A stretch of 64,000 nt of DNA. It comes from Phytohabitans kaempferiae. Lineage in GTDB: Bacteria > Actinomycetota > Actinomycetes > Mycobacteriales > Micromonosporaceae. The position numbers were made by a program, and so were the translations under genes. The stretch covers positions 1 to 64,000 of the forward strand of contig NZ_JBHLUH010000074.1 in NCBI RefSeq assembly GCF_042433955.1, written 5' to 3'. This document shows positions 55,469 to 63,652 of this stretch, in pieces (positions within the stretch are counted from its first letter, which is position 1; every line of letters starts with the position of its first letter). The notes below the pieces were generated by a model that did no database searches, was not told the DNA's origin, and saw nothing but the letters and a program-made list of their open reading frames with translations.

Positions 55469-58400
55469 GTGCTGGTCGTACACGGTCTGTGGCTGCCCGC
55501 CGGCCACCTCGGCCTGTGGGCGGAAGACTCGACCCCGCCGCCCCGCGCGACCCGGCGGGCGGCCCGGCCGCATCCCTTCGCCGCTCCGGCCGAGGTGGTC
55601 GCGGCCGCGCTGGGCGACCTGGCCGCCAAGGGGAGTCACGGGTCCGCGACGCTGCGGCTGCCCACCGCCGGCGGGCGGCCACTCGACTCGCCCGAGCTCG
55701 TGCGCACCGAGGCCCCGGCCCGGTCCAGGGCCGCGGTGGCGCTCGCCCCCTGGCGCGTACCAACGCTTGAGCTGGACCCCGACGCGGCGGTGACGCTGCT
55801 TCGCGGGCTTGACGACGGCGTGGCTCATGGTGCTTCGCTGCGGCACGCGGCGGAGGTGGCGGCCTTCGCGGCGGACCTGGTGCGGCGCGGGCGGTTGCTG
55901 CCGGCGGTGGCCGGCGACGCGGCCGCGTGGCGGCCGCTGCTGACGGGCGGCGACGCGGCGTGGGCCCGCGCGCTCGCCGCCGCGCTCCCGCCCTCCGCGC
56001 GGGCCGGGGGAGGAGACCCCGCGGCGCTCGTCGGGGGCATGCTCGACGCGATGGTGGACGCCGCCGCCCGTGCCGCCTTGGAGGGGGTACGACTCGCGGG
56101 TGGGCGCGGCACCACCAGCGGCTCGTGGCTCGGTGCGCTGACCGGGCGTGACCGGCGGGTCGACGCTGACGCGTCCGAGCTGGCCACGCTCGCCGAGGCG
56201 GTGGCGCAGTGGCAGCGCGACGCGGCCGGCGGGGCGGTGCGGGCCTGCTTCCGGCTGGTGGAGCCTGGGGAGGAGGAGACGCGGGACTGGCGGGTCGACT
56301 TCGCGCTCCAGGCCGCCGACGAGCCCAGCCTGGTGGTGGACGCGGAGGAGGTGTGGCGTTCGCGCGGGGCACTCGACGCGCTCGCCCGGCACCTCGACGC
56401 TCCACAGGAGACACTCCTCACCGAGCTGGGGCGGGCCAGCCGGCTGTGGACCGAGCTCGACGACGCGCTCCGCACCGCCAAACCCTCCACACTGGACCTC
56501 GATGTGACCGGTGCGCACCGCTTCCTGCGCGAGGGGGCGCCGTTGCTGCACGCGGCCGGCTTCGGCGTGCTGCTGCCCACGTGGTGGGGGCGCCCCGGCT
56601 CGCGGCTCGGCGCCAAGCTCCGCGCCAAGAGCCGTACCGCCCCCGGCACCGTCGCCTCGGCCAGCGCGGTGGGCATGCGCTCCCTTGTGGACTACCAGTG
56701 GGAGCTGGCGCTCGGCGACGAGCCACTGTCCGAGAAGGAGCTGCGCGAGTTGGCGAAGCTCAAGACGCCGCTCGTACGCCTCCGTGGCCGCTGGGTCGAG
56801 TTGGACGCCAAGCACCTCGCGGCCGGGCTCAAGCTGCTCAAGTCGGGCGGCGAGATGAGCGTGGGCGAGCTGCTCCATCTCGGACTGTCCATGGAGGACG
56901 ACCCGGACGCCCTCCCGATCCAGGCGGTGACCGCCGACGGCGCGCTCGGCGACCTGCTGGCCGGCGAGGCGGAACGCCACCTTGAGCCGATCGACCCGCC
57001 GGAGAGCTTCGCGGGCACGCTGCGGCCCTACCAGAGGCGCGGCCTGGCCTGGCTGACCTTCCTCCAGTCCCTCGGACTGGGCGGCATCCTGGCGGACGAC
57101 ATGGGATTGGGTAAGTGCTTAAGTGGCGACATGTCGGTATTTGTCAACGGGAAGCTCGTCACTGCCGAGCGGCTGTGGGCGGAGTACGCCGGACCGTCCA
57201 TGTCGGACGGAGAGGGGGAGTGGGCCGCGCCGACGCGGCCGCTGATGGTGAACGCGCTGTCCGGGGGCCCGTTCCCGGGTCCGATGGTCGAAGCCCCGGT
57301 GCGCCGCCTCTACCGGCAGCACGTGAGCGAGTGGCTCCGGCGGATCCGGCTCGATGACGGTAGCGAGGTCCTGATCACCCGGCGGCACAAGCTGCTGGGC
57401 ACGCACGGCTGGACCAACGCGATCAAGGTGGGCGACCGGCTGTGCGTGCCGGCGCGGCTGACCTGGCGGGGCGAGCCGGTCGACCCCGACCTGACGACGC
57501 TGCTGGCGTGGCAGATCAGCGAGGGCCATGAGCTGCCGACCGGCGCGCTGCGAATCTCGCAGAGGGACACGACCGTCCTCGACCGGGTGCGTCGCAGTGC
57601 CCTCGATGTGGGCGCCCGGCTGGGCGTGCGAGTCAACCGGCCGACGATCACCGTGAACGACAAGGGATGCGGCATCCTCGACATCCGCAGCGTGGCGTAC
57701 ATGCGCTACCTGGAGGAGCGTGGCTACCGGTGGGGCCAGCGGTCGGCGGGCAAGGCGATCCCGGACTTCGTCGTGGCGGCCGACGACGCGACCATCGCGC
57801 TGTTCCTGCGGGAGTTCTTCACGGCGGAAGGCTCCGTCGTCCCGGCGATGCGGATGGTGGAGATCAGCTCGGCCTCGCCGGTCATCATGCGGCAGCTCGC
57901 CACGATGCTGCGCCGCTTCGGCATCTGGCTGCGCTTCAGTGTCAAGCACAAGCGTGCCACCAACGGCTCCGGCATTCTCCGCCCCTACCACGTCGGTGTC
58001 ATCGGCGGCCCGTCCCTACGTCTCTTCCAGGAGCACATCGGCTTCTCCGATCCGATGAAGACGGCCAAGCTGGCGAAGGTCTGTGCCAAGCCGGCCAACA
58101 CGAACGTCGAGGGCGTCCCGGCGGGCGACATCCTGTCGTACGCGAAGTCGGTCACCGGCCTGCCGGCGCGCCACTTCGGCGTGGGCACGGTCTACTTCGC
58201 GGGCGGCCAGGAGACGTCGCGGGCGTCCGCGGCGCTCGCGGTCGCGGGCATGGACCGCATCCTCTCCGGCGAGGCAGCCGCGGAGTACGCGGCCCGCCCG
58301 CGCACGAGGTGGACGGCGGCGGTGACCGAGGCGTACCGGCGCCTGGACGTCGACGGCCTCGGCGACCTTCGGGACGCGCTCGCCTGGCGGGCGGGCAGCG

Positions 58401-59839
58401 AAGTGCGTTTCGCGGAGGTGGTGGAGGTCGAGGACGTGCACCACACCGGCTGGGTGTACGACTTCGAGGTCGCTATGCACCACAACTTCGTCGCCGGCGG
58501 GATGCTCTGCCACAACACCGTGCAACTGCTCGCGCTCATCTCGGGCGACGGGCCGCAGGTGGGGCCGACGCTGCTCGTCTGCCCCATGTCGCTGGTGGGC
58601 AACTGGGAGCGGGAGGCGGCGAAGTTCGCGCCCGGGCTGCGCGTGCACGTGCACCACGGCGCCGAACGGGCGCGCGGGGCGGAGTTCGCGGCGGCGGTGC
58701 GGGCTGCGGACATCGTGGTCACCACCTACTCGGTCGCGGCCCGCGACGCCGAGGCGCTGGGCGAGATCCCGTGGCACCGCGTGGTCGTCGACGAGGCGCA
58801 GGCCATCAAGAACGCCGCCACGCGCCAGGCCGCCGCCGTGCGCGCGCTGCCCGCCCGCCACCGGGTCGCGGTCACCGGAACGCCCGTGGAAAACCGCCTC
58901 GCCGACCTCTGGTCCATCATGGACTTCGCCAATCCGGGTTTGCTGGGCGGTGCGGCGGCGTTCAAGAAGAAGTACGCGCTGCCGGTCGAGCGGCACGGCG
59001 ACGAGGAGGCGGCCGCGCGGCTGCGGCGGATCACCGGCCCGTTCGTGCTGCGGCGGCTCAAGACCGACAAGACGATCATCTCCGACCTGCCCGAGAAGCT
59101 GGAGATGGAGGTGCTCTGCAACCTCACCGGCGAGCAGGCGTCCCTCTACCAGGCGGTGGTCGACGACATGCTGGAGAGGATCGAGCGGAGCGACGGCATC
59201 GAGCGGCGCGGGCTCGTACTCGCCACGATGAGCAAGCTCAAGCAGGTGTGCAACCATCCCGCCCAGTTCCTGCACGACGACACGCGGCTCGCCGGCCGCT
59301 CGGGCAAGCTGGCCCGCCTGGAGGAGATCCTCGACGAGGTGCTGGCGGCGGGGGAGAAGGCGCTGCTGTTCAGCCAGTACGCCGAGTTTGGCGGCATGCT
59401 GCGCGCCCACCTCTCCGCCCGCCACGGCCGCGAGGTGCTGTTCCTCCACGGTGGAGTGTCCAAGAAGGACCGTGACGCGATGGTGGCCCGCTTCCAGGGT
59501 GACGGCGGGCCGCCGCTCTTCGTGCTCTCCCTCAAGGCCGGCGGCACCGGCCTCACCCTCACCGCCGCCAACCACGTCGTCCACGTCGACCGGTGGTGGA
59601 ACCCGGCCGTCGAGGACCAGGCGACCGACCGGGCGTTCCGGATCGGGCAGCGGCGGGCGGTGCAGGTGCGCAAGTTCGTGTGCGCCGGCACGGTGGAGGA
59701 GAAGGTGGCCGAGATGATCCGCGAGAAGCGGGGCCTGGCGGCGCGGATCGTGGGTACCGGCGAGCAGTGGCTCACCGAGCTCTCCACCACCGAGCTGCGG
59801 CAGCTCTTCGCGCTGGAGGCGGGGGCGGTGGTGGAGTGA
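55469..59839 (+). CDS. SNF2/Swi2-family DNA-dependent ATPase interrupted by an intein
   Basis: A 1456-residue precursor that would give a ~989-residue SNF2 ATPase after splicing. An N-terminal SNF2-associated region leads to 'GTLRPYQRRGLAWLTFLQSLGLGGILADDMGLGK', where Walker A is split by the intein (residues 550-1016). The host then continues as 'TVQLLALI', 'TLLVCPMSLVGNWEREA', the DEAQ box 'VVVDEAQAIKNAATRQ' and the helicase C motifs 'LFLHGGVSKKDRDAMVARFQ' and 'VDRWWNPAVEDQATDRAFRIGQ'. It should remodel DNA-protein complexes or act in repair. The GTG at 55469 begins where homology begins; ATG 55397 is an in-frame alternative. A SWIM protein gene is coupled downstream. Confidence 0.93.
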   Translation: MLVVHGLWLPAGHLGLWAEDSTPPPRATRRAARPHPFAAPAEVVAAALGDLAAKGSHGSATLRLPTAGGRPLDSPELVRTEAPARSRAAVALAPWRVPTLELDPDAAVTLLRGLDDGVAHGASLRHAAEVAAFAADLVRRGRLLPAVAGDAAAWRPLLTGGDAAWARALAAALPPSARAGGGDPAALVGGMLDAMVDAAARAALEGVRLAGGRGTTSGSWLGALTGRDRRVDADASELATLAEAVAQWQRDAAGGAVRACFRLVEPGEEETRDWRVDFALQAADEPSLVVDAEEVWRSRGALDALARHLDAPQETLLTELGRASRLWTELDDALRTAKPSTLDLDVTGAHRFLREGAPLLHAAGFGVLLPTWWGRPGSRLGAKLRAKSRTAPGTVASASAVGMRSLVDYQWELALGDEPLSEKELRELAKLKTPLVRLRGRWVELDAKHLAAGLKLLKSGGEMSVGELLHLGLSMEDDPDALPIQAVTADGALGDLLAGEAERHLEPIDPPESFAGTLRPYQRRGLAWLTFLQSLGLGGILADDMGLGKCLSGDMSVFVNGKLVTAERLWAEYAGPSMSDGEGEWAAPTRPLMVNALSGGPFPGPMVEAPVRRLYRQHVSEWLRRIRLDDGSEVLITRRHKLLGTHGWTNAIKVGDRLCVPARLTWRGEPVDPDLTTLLAWQISEGHELPTGALRISQRDTTVLDRVRRSALDVGARLGVRVNRPTITVNDKGCGILDIRSVAYMRYLEERGYRWGQRSAGKAIPDFVVAADDATIALFLREFFTAEGSVVPAMRMVEISSASPVIMRQLATMLRRFGIWLRFSVKHKRATNGSGILRPYHVGVIGGPSLRLFQEHIGFSDPMKTAKLAKVCAKPANTNVEGVPAGDILSYAKSVTGLPARHFGVGTVYFAGGQETSRASAALAVAGMDRILSGEAAAEYAARPRTRWTAAVTEAYRRLDVDGLGDLRDALAWRAGSEVRFAEVVEVEDVHHTGWVYDFEVAMHHNFVAGGMLCHNTVQLLALISGDGPQVGPTLLVCPMSLVGNWEREAAKFAPGLRVHVHHGAERARGAEFAAAVRAADIVVTTYSVAARDAEALGEIPWHRVVVDEAQAIKNAATRQAAAVRALPARHRVAVTGTPVENRLADLWSIMDFANPGLLGGAAAFKKKYALPVERHGDEEAAARLRRITGPFVLRRLKTDKTIISDLPEKLEMEVLCNLTGEQASLYQAVVDDMLERIERSDGIERRGLVLATMSKLKQVCNHPAQFLHDDTRLAGRSGKLARLEEILDEVLAAGEKALLFSQYAEFGGMLRAHLSARHGREVLFLHGGVSKKDRDAMVARFQGDGGPPLFVLSLKAGGTGLTLTAANHVVHVDRWWNPAVEDQATDRAFRIGQRRAVQVRKFVCAGTVEEKVAEMIREKRGLAARIVGTGEQWLTELSTTELRQLFALEAGAVVE
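57116..58516 (+). other. 467-residue intein with LAGLIDADG-type endonuclease domain
   Basis: The intein begins at Cys550 ('CLSGDMSVFVNGK'), has block B 'TRRHKLL' (TxxH), and ends 'VAGGMLCHN' with Thr1017 as the +1 extein residue. The central part carries two helices like LAGLIDADG motifs, 'LLAWQISEGHE' and 'FLREFFTAEGSVV', in which the acidic residue is Glu rather than Asp. It sits between Lys and Thr of GK-T in Walker A, so the ATPase is inactive until splicing. The second codon is TTA, and the junction codons are unusually AT-rich for this genome. Splice residues look intact. Confidence 0.93.
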
Positions 59840-60723
59840 CGCAGCCGCCCGACTTCCGCGAGTACGGCCGCACCCGTCCCGTCGAGGGCGGCCTCAAGGC
59901 ACGCAGCGCCCGAGGGGCGATCGGCGAGTCGTGGTGGTCCCGCCGCTTCCTGGCGGTGCTGGAGTCGCTGGCCATCGGCAGCCGCCTCACGCGCGGCCGC
60001 TCCTACGCCCGCAAGGGCCAGGTGCTCTCGCTCACCGTGGCGCCCGGCGAGGTGAGCGCGGTGGTGCAGGGGTCGCGCGAGACCCCGTACGCGGTGACGA
60101 TCGGCTTCGACCGCTTCTCCGCCGCGGTGTGGGCGCGGGTCGAGGAGGCACTGGCCGGCCAGGCCCTCTACAGCGCGCGCCTGCTCGCCGGCGACGTACC
60201 GCCCGAGCTGGAGGAGCTTTTCGCGCGGCTGGAGGCGCCGCTCTTCCCACAGGCGGTGGCCGACCTGCGGATGCGGTGCACCTGCCCCGACCACGCGGTG
60301 CCGTGCAAGCACCTGGCGGCGACGTTCTACCTGCTGGCGGAGGAGTTCGACGCCGACCCGTTCCAGTTGCTGCACTGGCGCGGCCGCTCCCGCGACGACC
60401 TGCTCGCCCGGCTCCGGCTGCTCCGCGGCGGCGGCGGCGTCGATGCCGTCTCCGGGGCACGCGGCCCCGCCCGCCCGAGCCCGCCGTCACCGATCGGCGC
60501 GGCCGCGGCCCTCGCGGACGTCGTGGACACCGCGCTGGAGGAGTCGGTCGACCGGTTCTGGCTGCCGCCCCAGCCCTTGCCCGAGCGGCCACCGACGCCG
60601 GAGACCGAGCCCGACCTGCTGCTGCGGCAACTGCCCACGCCGGGCCCGGTGCTGGGCGGTGCGGGGCTGGTCGCCCGGCTGCGGCCGGCGTACGAGGCGT
60701 TCGCGGAGTCGCCGGCCCCCTGA
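59836..60723 (+). CDS. SWIM zinc-finger protein, partner of the SNF2 ATPase
   Basis: A 295-residue protein with the SWIM motif CxCx(n)CxH at about C148-H159 ('CTCPDHAVPCKHLAA'). The first 130 residues contain 'SRLTRGRSYARKGQVLSLTVAPGEVSAVVQGSRETPYAVTI', typical of bacterial SWIM proteins encoded next to SNF2 ATPases. It probably binds DNA or the ATPase and directs it. The GTG start overlaps the ATPase stop (GTGA). The C-terminal ~110 residues are Pro-rich and variable. Confidence 0.92.
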   Translation: MTQPPDFREYGRTRPVEGGLKARSARGAIGESWWSRRFLAVLESLAIGSRLTRGRSYARKGQVLSLTVAPGEVSAVVQGSRETPYAVTIGFDRFSAAVWARVEEALAGQALYSARLLAGDVPPELEELFARLEAPLFPQAVADLRMRCTCPDHAVPCKHLAATFYLLAEEFDADPFQLLHWRGRSRDDLLARLRLLRGGGGVDAVSGARGPARPSPPSPIGAAAALADVVDTALEESVDRFWLPPQPLPERPPTPETEPDLLLRQLPTPGPVLGGAGLVARLRPAYEAFAESPAP

Positions 60724-60763
60724 GCGGGCGGCGGTGCGGGCGGCGCGCCGCGTGCGGCGGGGA

Positions 60764-61594
60764 TCAGGCGGCGTCGACCGCGGCGAGGGAGGGCTCGAGC
60801 GGGGCCGGGCGGCGGCGGGCGGCCGGGACCACCAGCGGGCTGCCCGTCTCCGGGTCGGGGATGACCCGGCAGTCGAGCCCGAACACCGCGCGCACCAGAT
60901 CGGCGTCGACGACCTCGCCCGGCGCGCCCTCGGCCACCACGCGGCCGTCGCGCATGGCGATCAGGTGCGTGGCGTAGCGGCAGGCCTGGTTGAGGTCGTG
61001 CAGCACCGCGACCAGCGTGCGGCCGCCGGTCTCCTGGAGGTCGGCGCAGAGGTCGAGCACCTCGACCTGGTGGGTGATGTCCAGGAAGGTGGTGGGCTCG
61101 TCGAGCAGCAGGATGCCGGTCTGTTGGGCGAGCGCCATCGCCAGCCACACGCGCTGCCGCTGACCGCCGGAGAGCTCGTCGACGGGCCGGTCGGCGAGGT
61201 CGGCCACGCCGGTGGCGGCCATCGACTCGCGCACCACGCGCTCGTCCTCGCGGGACCACTGCCGCAGCAGGCGCTGGTGCGGGAAGCGGCCGCGGGCCAC
61301 CAGGTCGGCCACGGTGATGCCGTCGGGCGCGATCGAGCTCTGCGGGAGCAGGCCGAGGCGGCGAGCGACCTCTTTGGACGGATACGACGTGATGGCCTTG
61401 CCGTCGAGGTGCACCGCGCCCGTGCGGGGGCGGAGCATGCGGGAGAGCGCACGCAGCAGCGTGGACTTGCCGCAGGCGTTGGGCCCCACGATCACGGTGA
61501 ATGAATTGTCCGGGATTGTCACGCTAAGTTGCTCGGCGACGACCCGCTGGTCGTACGCGAGCGTGAGTCCCTCACCGGCCAGCCGCGACGGCAC
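60764..61594 (-). CDS. Iron-siderophore ABC transporter ATP-binding protein
   Basis: A 276-residue FecE/FepC-type ATPase: Walker A 'GPNACGKST', 'LLPQSSIAPDGITVADLVARGRFPHQ', signature 'LSGGQRQRVWLAMALAQ', Walker B 'ILLLDEPTTFLDITHQ', and the H-loop 'VAVLHDLNQACRYATHLIAM'. It powers ferric-siderophore import. The binding protein and permeases are not in the window, so it is either an orphan serving several systems or separated from its partners. The GTG at 61594 has GGGGGTGG upstream. An iron box precedes it. Confidence 0.92.
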   Translation of the reverse strand: MPSRLAGEGLTLAYDQRVVAEQLSVTIPDNSFTVIVGPNACGKSTLLRALSRMLRPRTGAVHLDGKAITSYPSKEVARRLGLLPQSSIAPDGITVADLVARGRFPHQRLLRQWSREDERVVRESMAATGVADLADRPVDELSGGQRQRVWLAMALAQQTGILLLDEPTTFLDITHQVEVLDLCADLQETGGRTLVAVLHDLNQACRYATHLIAMRDGRVVAEGAPGEVVDADLVRAVFGLDCRVIPDPETGSPLVVPAARRRPAPLEPSLAAVDAA

Positions 61595-61620
61595 GGAATA
61601 CCACCCCCGGTCCCGCAAAG

Positions 61621-61639
61621 TTTGGTGAGCCTAACATAA
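61621..61639 (-). promoter_or_regulatory. DtxR/IdeR-type iron box
   Basis: The 19-bp site (TTTGGTGAGCCTAACATAA) agrees with the iron-box consensus TTAGGTTAGSCTAACCTAA at 16 positions by eye. It lies 27 bp upstream of the siderophore ATPase start, where an iron-loaded DtxR-family repressor (DmdR/IdeR) would shut off transcription. Confidence 0.75.
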
Positions 61640-61740
61640 CTGCTGGCCTGCGCTGTCGCGCAATCGACGTAGCTCTTTGGGGGGTCCGCCCCACGTTGCT
61701 AACGTCTGCGTCGGAGCGTGGGCTTTGAGGGAAGTGGGCG

Positions 61741-62733
61741 GTGAACGACGGAGCGATGAGCCTGAAAGCTCGGGCTCTGATCCTGGGCGGTGCCGACTTC
61801 TTCGGCCTGCACCTCGCGCGGCGGTTGGTCAAAGAGGGCTACCACGTGGTGGTCGTCGACAACCTGACCCGCGGACGTGACCGGGCCGAGGTGGCGGCGC
61901 TCGGCGCTACCCCCGGCGTGGAGGTGGTCGCCGGCGACCTCACCGACGGCGCGACCTGGGCCGCCCTGCGACGCGGCTGGGCGCAGATCTACCTGCTCGG
62001 CGGCGCGCCACCGCCCCGCGTGGTCGAGTCCGACCCGGTGCGGGCCGTGCGCGCCCACGCCCTCGCCGCCCTCCACCTCATCGACTGGGCCGCCCCCGGC
62101 GACAAGGTCTTCTTCGCCTCCTCCGGCGAGGTCTACGCGGACGGCGTCGAGGACGGCGTCGTGCAGGTGCCCACCGAGGAGGCCGAGCCGGTGGTGGTCG
62201 GCGACCTGGCCGAGCCCCGCTCGGCGTACGCGGCCAGCCGCCTCTTCGCCGAGGCCGCGCTCGTGCATGCCGCCCGCGCGGGGCGCAGCCGCGTGGTGGT
62301 GGGACGCTTCTACGACGTGTACGGCCCGCGCATGGGCGCCGACCACCTGATCCCGCAGATGTGCGTGCGGGCGGTGCGTGGCGACGACCCGTTCCGGGTG
62401 AAGGGGCCGCACCGCAAGCGCTCGTTCTGCTACGTGGACGACGCGGTCGAGGCGACGCTGCGGCTGATGGAGGCGCCGGCGGCGGTCGGTGAGATCGTCC
62501 ACATCGGAAACGACGCGCCCCTGACGGCGGTCGGCGACGTGGCCCGCCTGGTGTTGCGGATCGCCGGCGTGGAGGCGCGCGTGGTGGCCGAGCCCGCCCC
62601 GCCCGGCTCGCCCGCCCGCCGCGCGCCCGACCTGGCCAAGCTGCGCCGCCTCACCGGCTGGGAGCCGTCGGTCGAGCTCGCCGACGGGCTGCGCCGCACC
62701 TTCTACTGGTACCGGCGGACCTGGGCGTCGTGA
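61741..62733 (+). CDS. NAD-dependent epimerase/dehydratase-like protein with altered active site
   Basis: A 330-residue extended SDR resembling sugar-nucleotide epimerases and dehydratases: 'VVVVDNLTRGRD', 'ASSGEVYADG', 'RFYDVYGPRMGADHLIPQMCVRAVRGDDPFRVKGPHRKRSFCYVDDAVEATLRLME'. Two key sites deviate. The nucleotide loop reads GGADFFG, with Asp instead of the middle Gly. The catalytic YxxxK is Y163-AAS-R167, with Arg for Lys. It may have lost dehydrogenase chemistry or use a modified mechanism. The GTG start follows AGGGAAG; ATG 61756 is an alternative. Substrate unknown. Confidence 0.85.
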   Translation: MNDGAMSLKARALILGGADFFGLHLARRLVKEGYHVVVVDNLTRGRDRAEVAALGATPGVEVVAGDLTDGATWAALRRGWAQIYLLGGAPPPRVVESDPVRAVRAHALAALHLIDWAAPGDKVFFASSGEVYADGVEDGVVQVPTEEAEPVVVGDLAEPRSAYAASRLFAEAALVHAARAGRSRVVVGRFYDVYGPRMGADHLIPQMCVRAVRGDDPFRVKGPHRKRSFCYVDDAVEATLRLMEAPAAVGEIVHIGNDAPLTAVGDVARLVLRIAGVEARVVAEPAPPGSPARRAPDLAKLRRLTGWEPSVELADGLRRTFYWYRRTWAS

Positions 62734-62776
62734 CCTCCGTGGTCGCCCAGGTCACGGCCTCATAGGATCAAGGGCC

Positions 62777-63613
62777 ATGGGGGATTCCGAGGCGCGGGCG
62801 CGGGAGCTGGTGGCGGCGCACCTGCCGGGCTACGAGGTGGCGTCGCTGGCGCGCCTGGGCGCCGGGCTCGACCACGTGGCGTACGAGGTGAACGGCGAGC
62901 TGATCGTCCGCTTCGGCGGTGGCGTCGAGGCCGACCGGGAGGCGCGGCTGCTCACCGCGGTCGGCGGCTTCTCGCCGCTGCCCGTACCGGTGCCGCGCTT
63001 CACCGACGCGGGCTGCCTGGCGTACCAGAAGCTGCCCGGCGTGCCCCTCATCGACGCCGCCGGTGTCGACGGCGTCCCGGTGGCGGCGGCGCTGGGGGGT
63101 CTGCTCGCCTCGCTGCACGCCGCGCCGGCCGAGCGGATCGAGCGGCTGGTCGAGACCGACGAGCTGCCCATGGCCGAGTGGCGGCGGGAGGCGGCCGAGA
63201 CCTACGCGACGGTCTCCGCACACGTGCCGTCGGCGTACCGGCGGCGGATCGAGGCCTTCCTGGAGGCACCACCGCCGGACGACCCGGCCGCGCTCGCCTT
63301 CTCCCACAACGACCTGGGCATCGAGCACGTGCTGGTCGACCCGGCCAGCGGCACGGTCACCGGCGTCATCGACTGGAGCGACGCGGCGATCGTCGACCCG
63401 GCGTTCGACTTCGGGCTGATCCACCGCGACCTGGGCCCGGCGGCGCTCGACGCCGCCCTGGCCGCGTACGGCCCGGCGCCTGAGGGCCTGCGCGGGCGCG
63501 CGGTCTTCTACGCCCGGTGCAAGGTCTTCGAAGACCTGGCGTACGGGCTGGAGTCCGGCCGGCAACGCTACGCGGACAAGTCGCTGGCCGCCCTGGAGTG
63601 GCTCTTCGCGTAG
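62777..63613 (+). CDS. APH-family phosphotransferase
   Basis: A 278-residue aminoglycoside-phosphotransferase-fold kinase: 'YEVNGELIVRFGGGVEADREARLL' (ATP-binding lysine replaced by Arg in 'IVRFG', as in many family members), 'LPGVPLIDA', the Brenner motif 'FSHNDLGIEHVLVDPASGTVTGVIDWSDAAIVDPAFDFGLI' with catalytic Asp, and metal-binding DW/D. It could phosphorylate a sugar, amino alcohol or antibiotic. It stands alone with no resistance context. A TAGGAT box 8 nt before the ATG hints at a very short or absent leader. Confidence 0.88.
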   Translation: MGDSEARARELVAAHLPGYEVASLARLGAGLDHVAYEVNGELIVRFGGGVEADREARLLTAVGGFSPLPVPVPRFTDAGCLAYQKLPGVPLIDAAGVDGVPVAAALGGLLASLHAAPAERIERLVETDELPMAEWRREAAETYATVSAHVPSAYRRRIEAFLEAPPPDDPAALAFSHNDLGIEHVLVDPASGTVTGVIDWSDAAIVDPAFDFGLIHRDLGPAALDAALAAYGPAPEGLRGRAVFYARCKVFEDLAYGLESGRQRYADKSLAALEWLFA

Positions 63614-63652
63614 CGCGCGCCCGTCCTGGACACGCGGGGGAGAATGCTGGGC

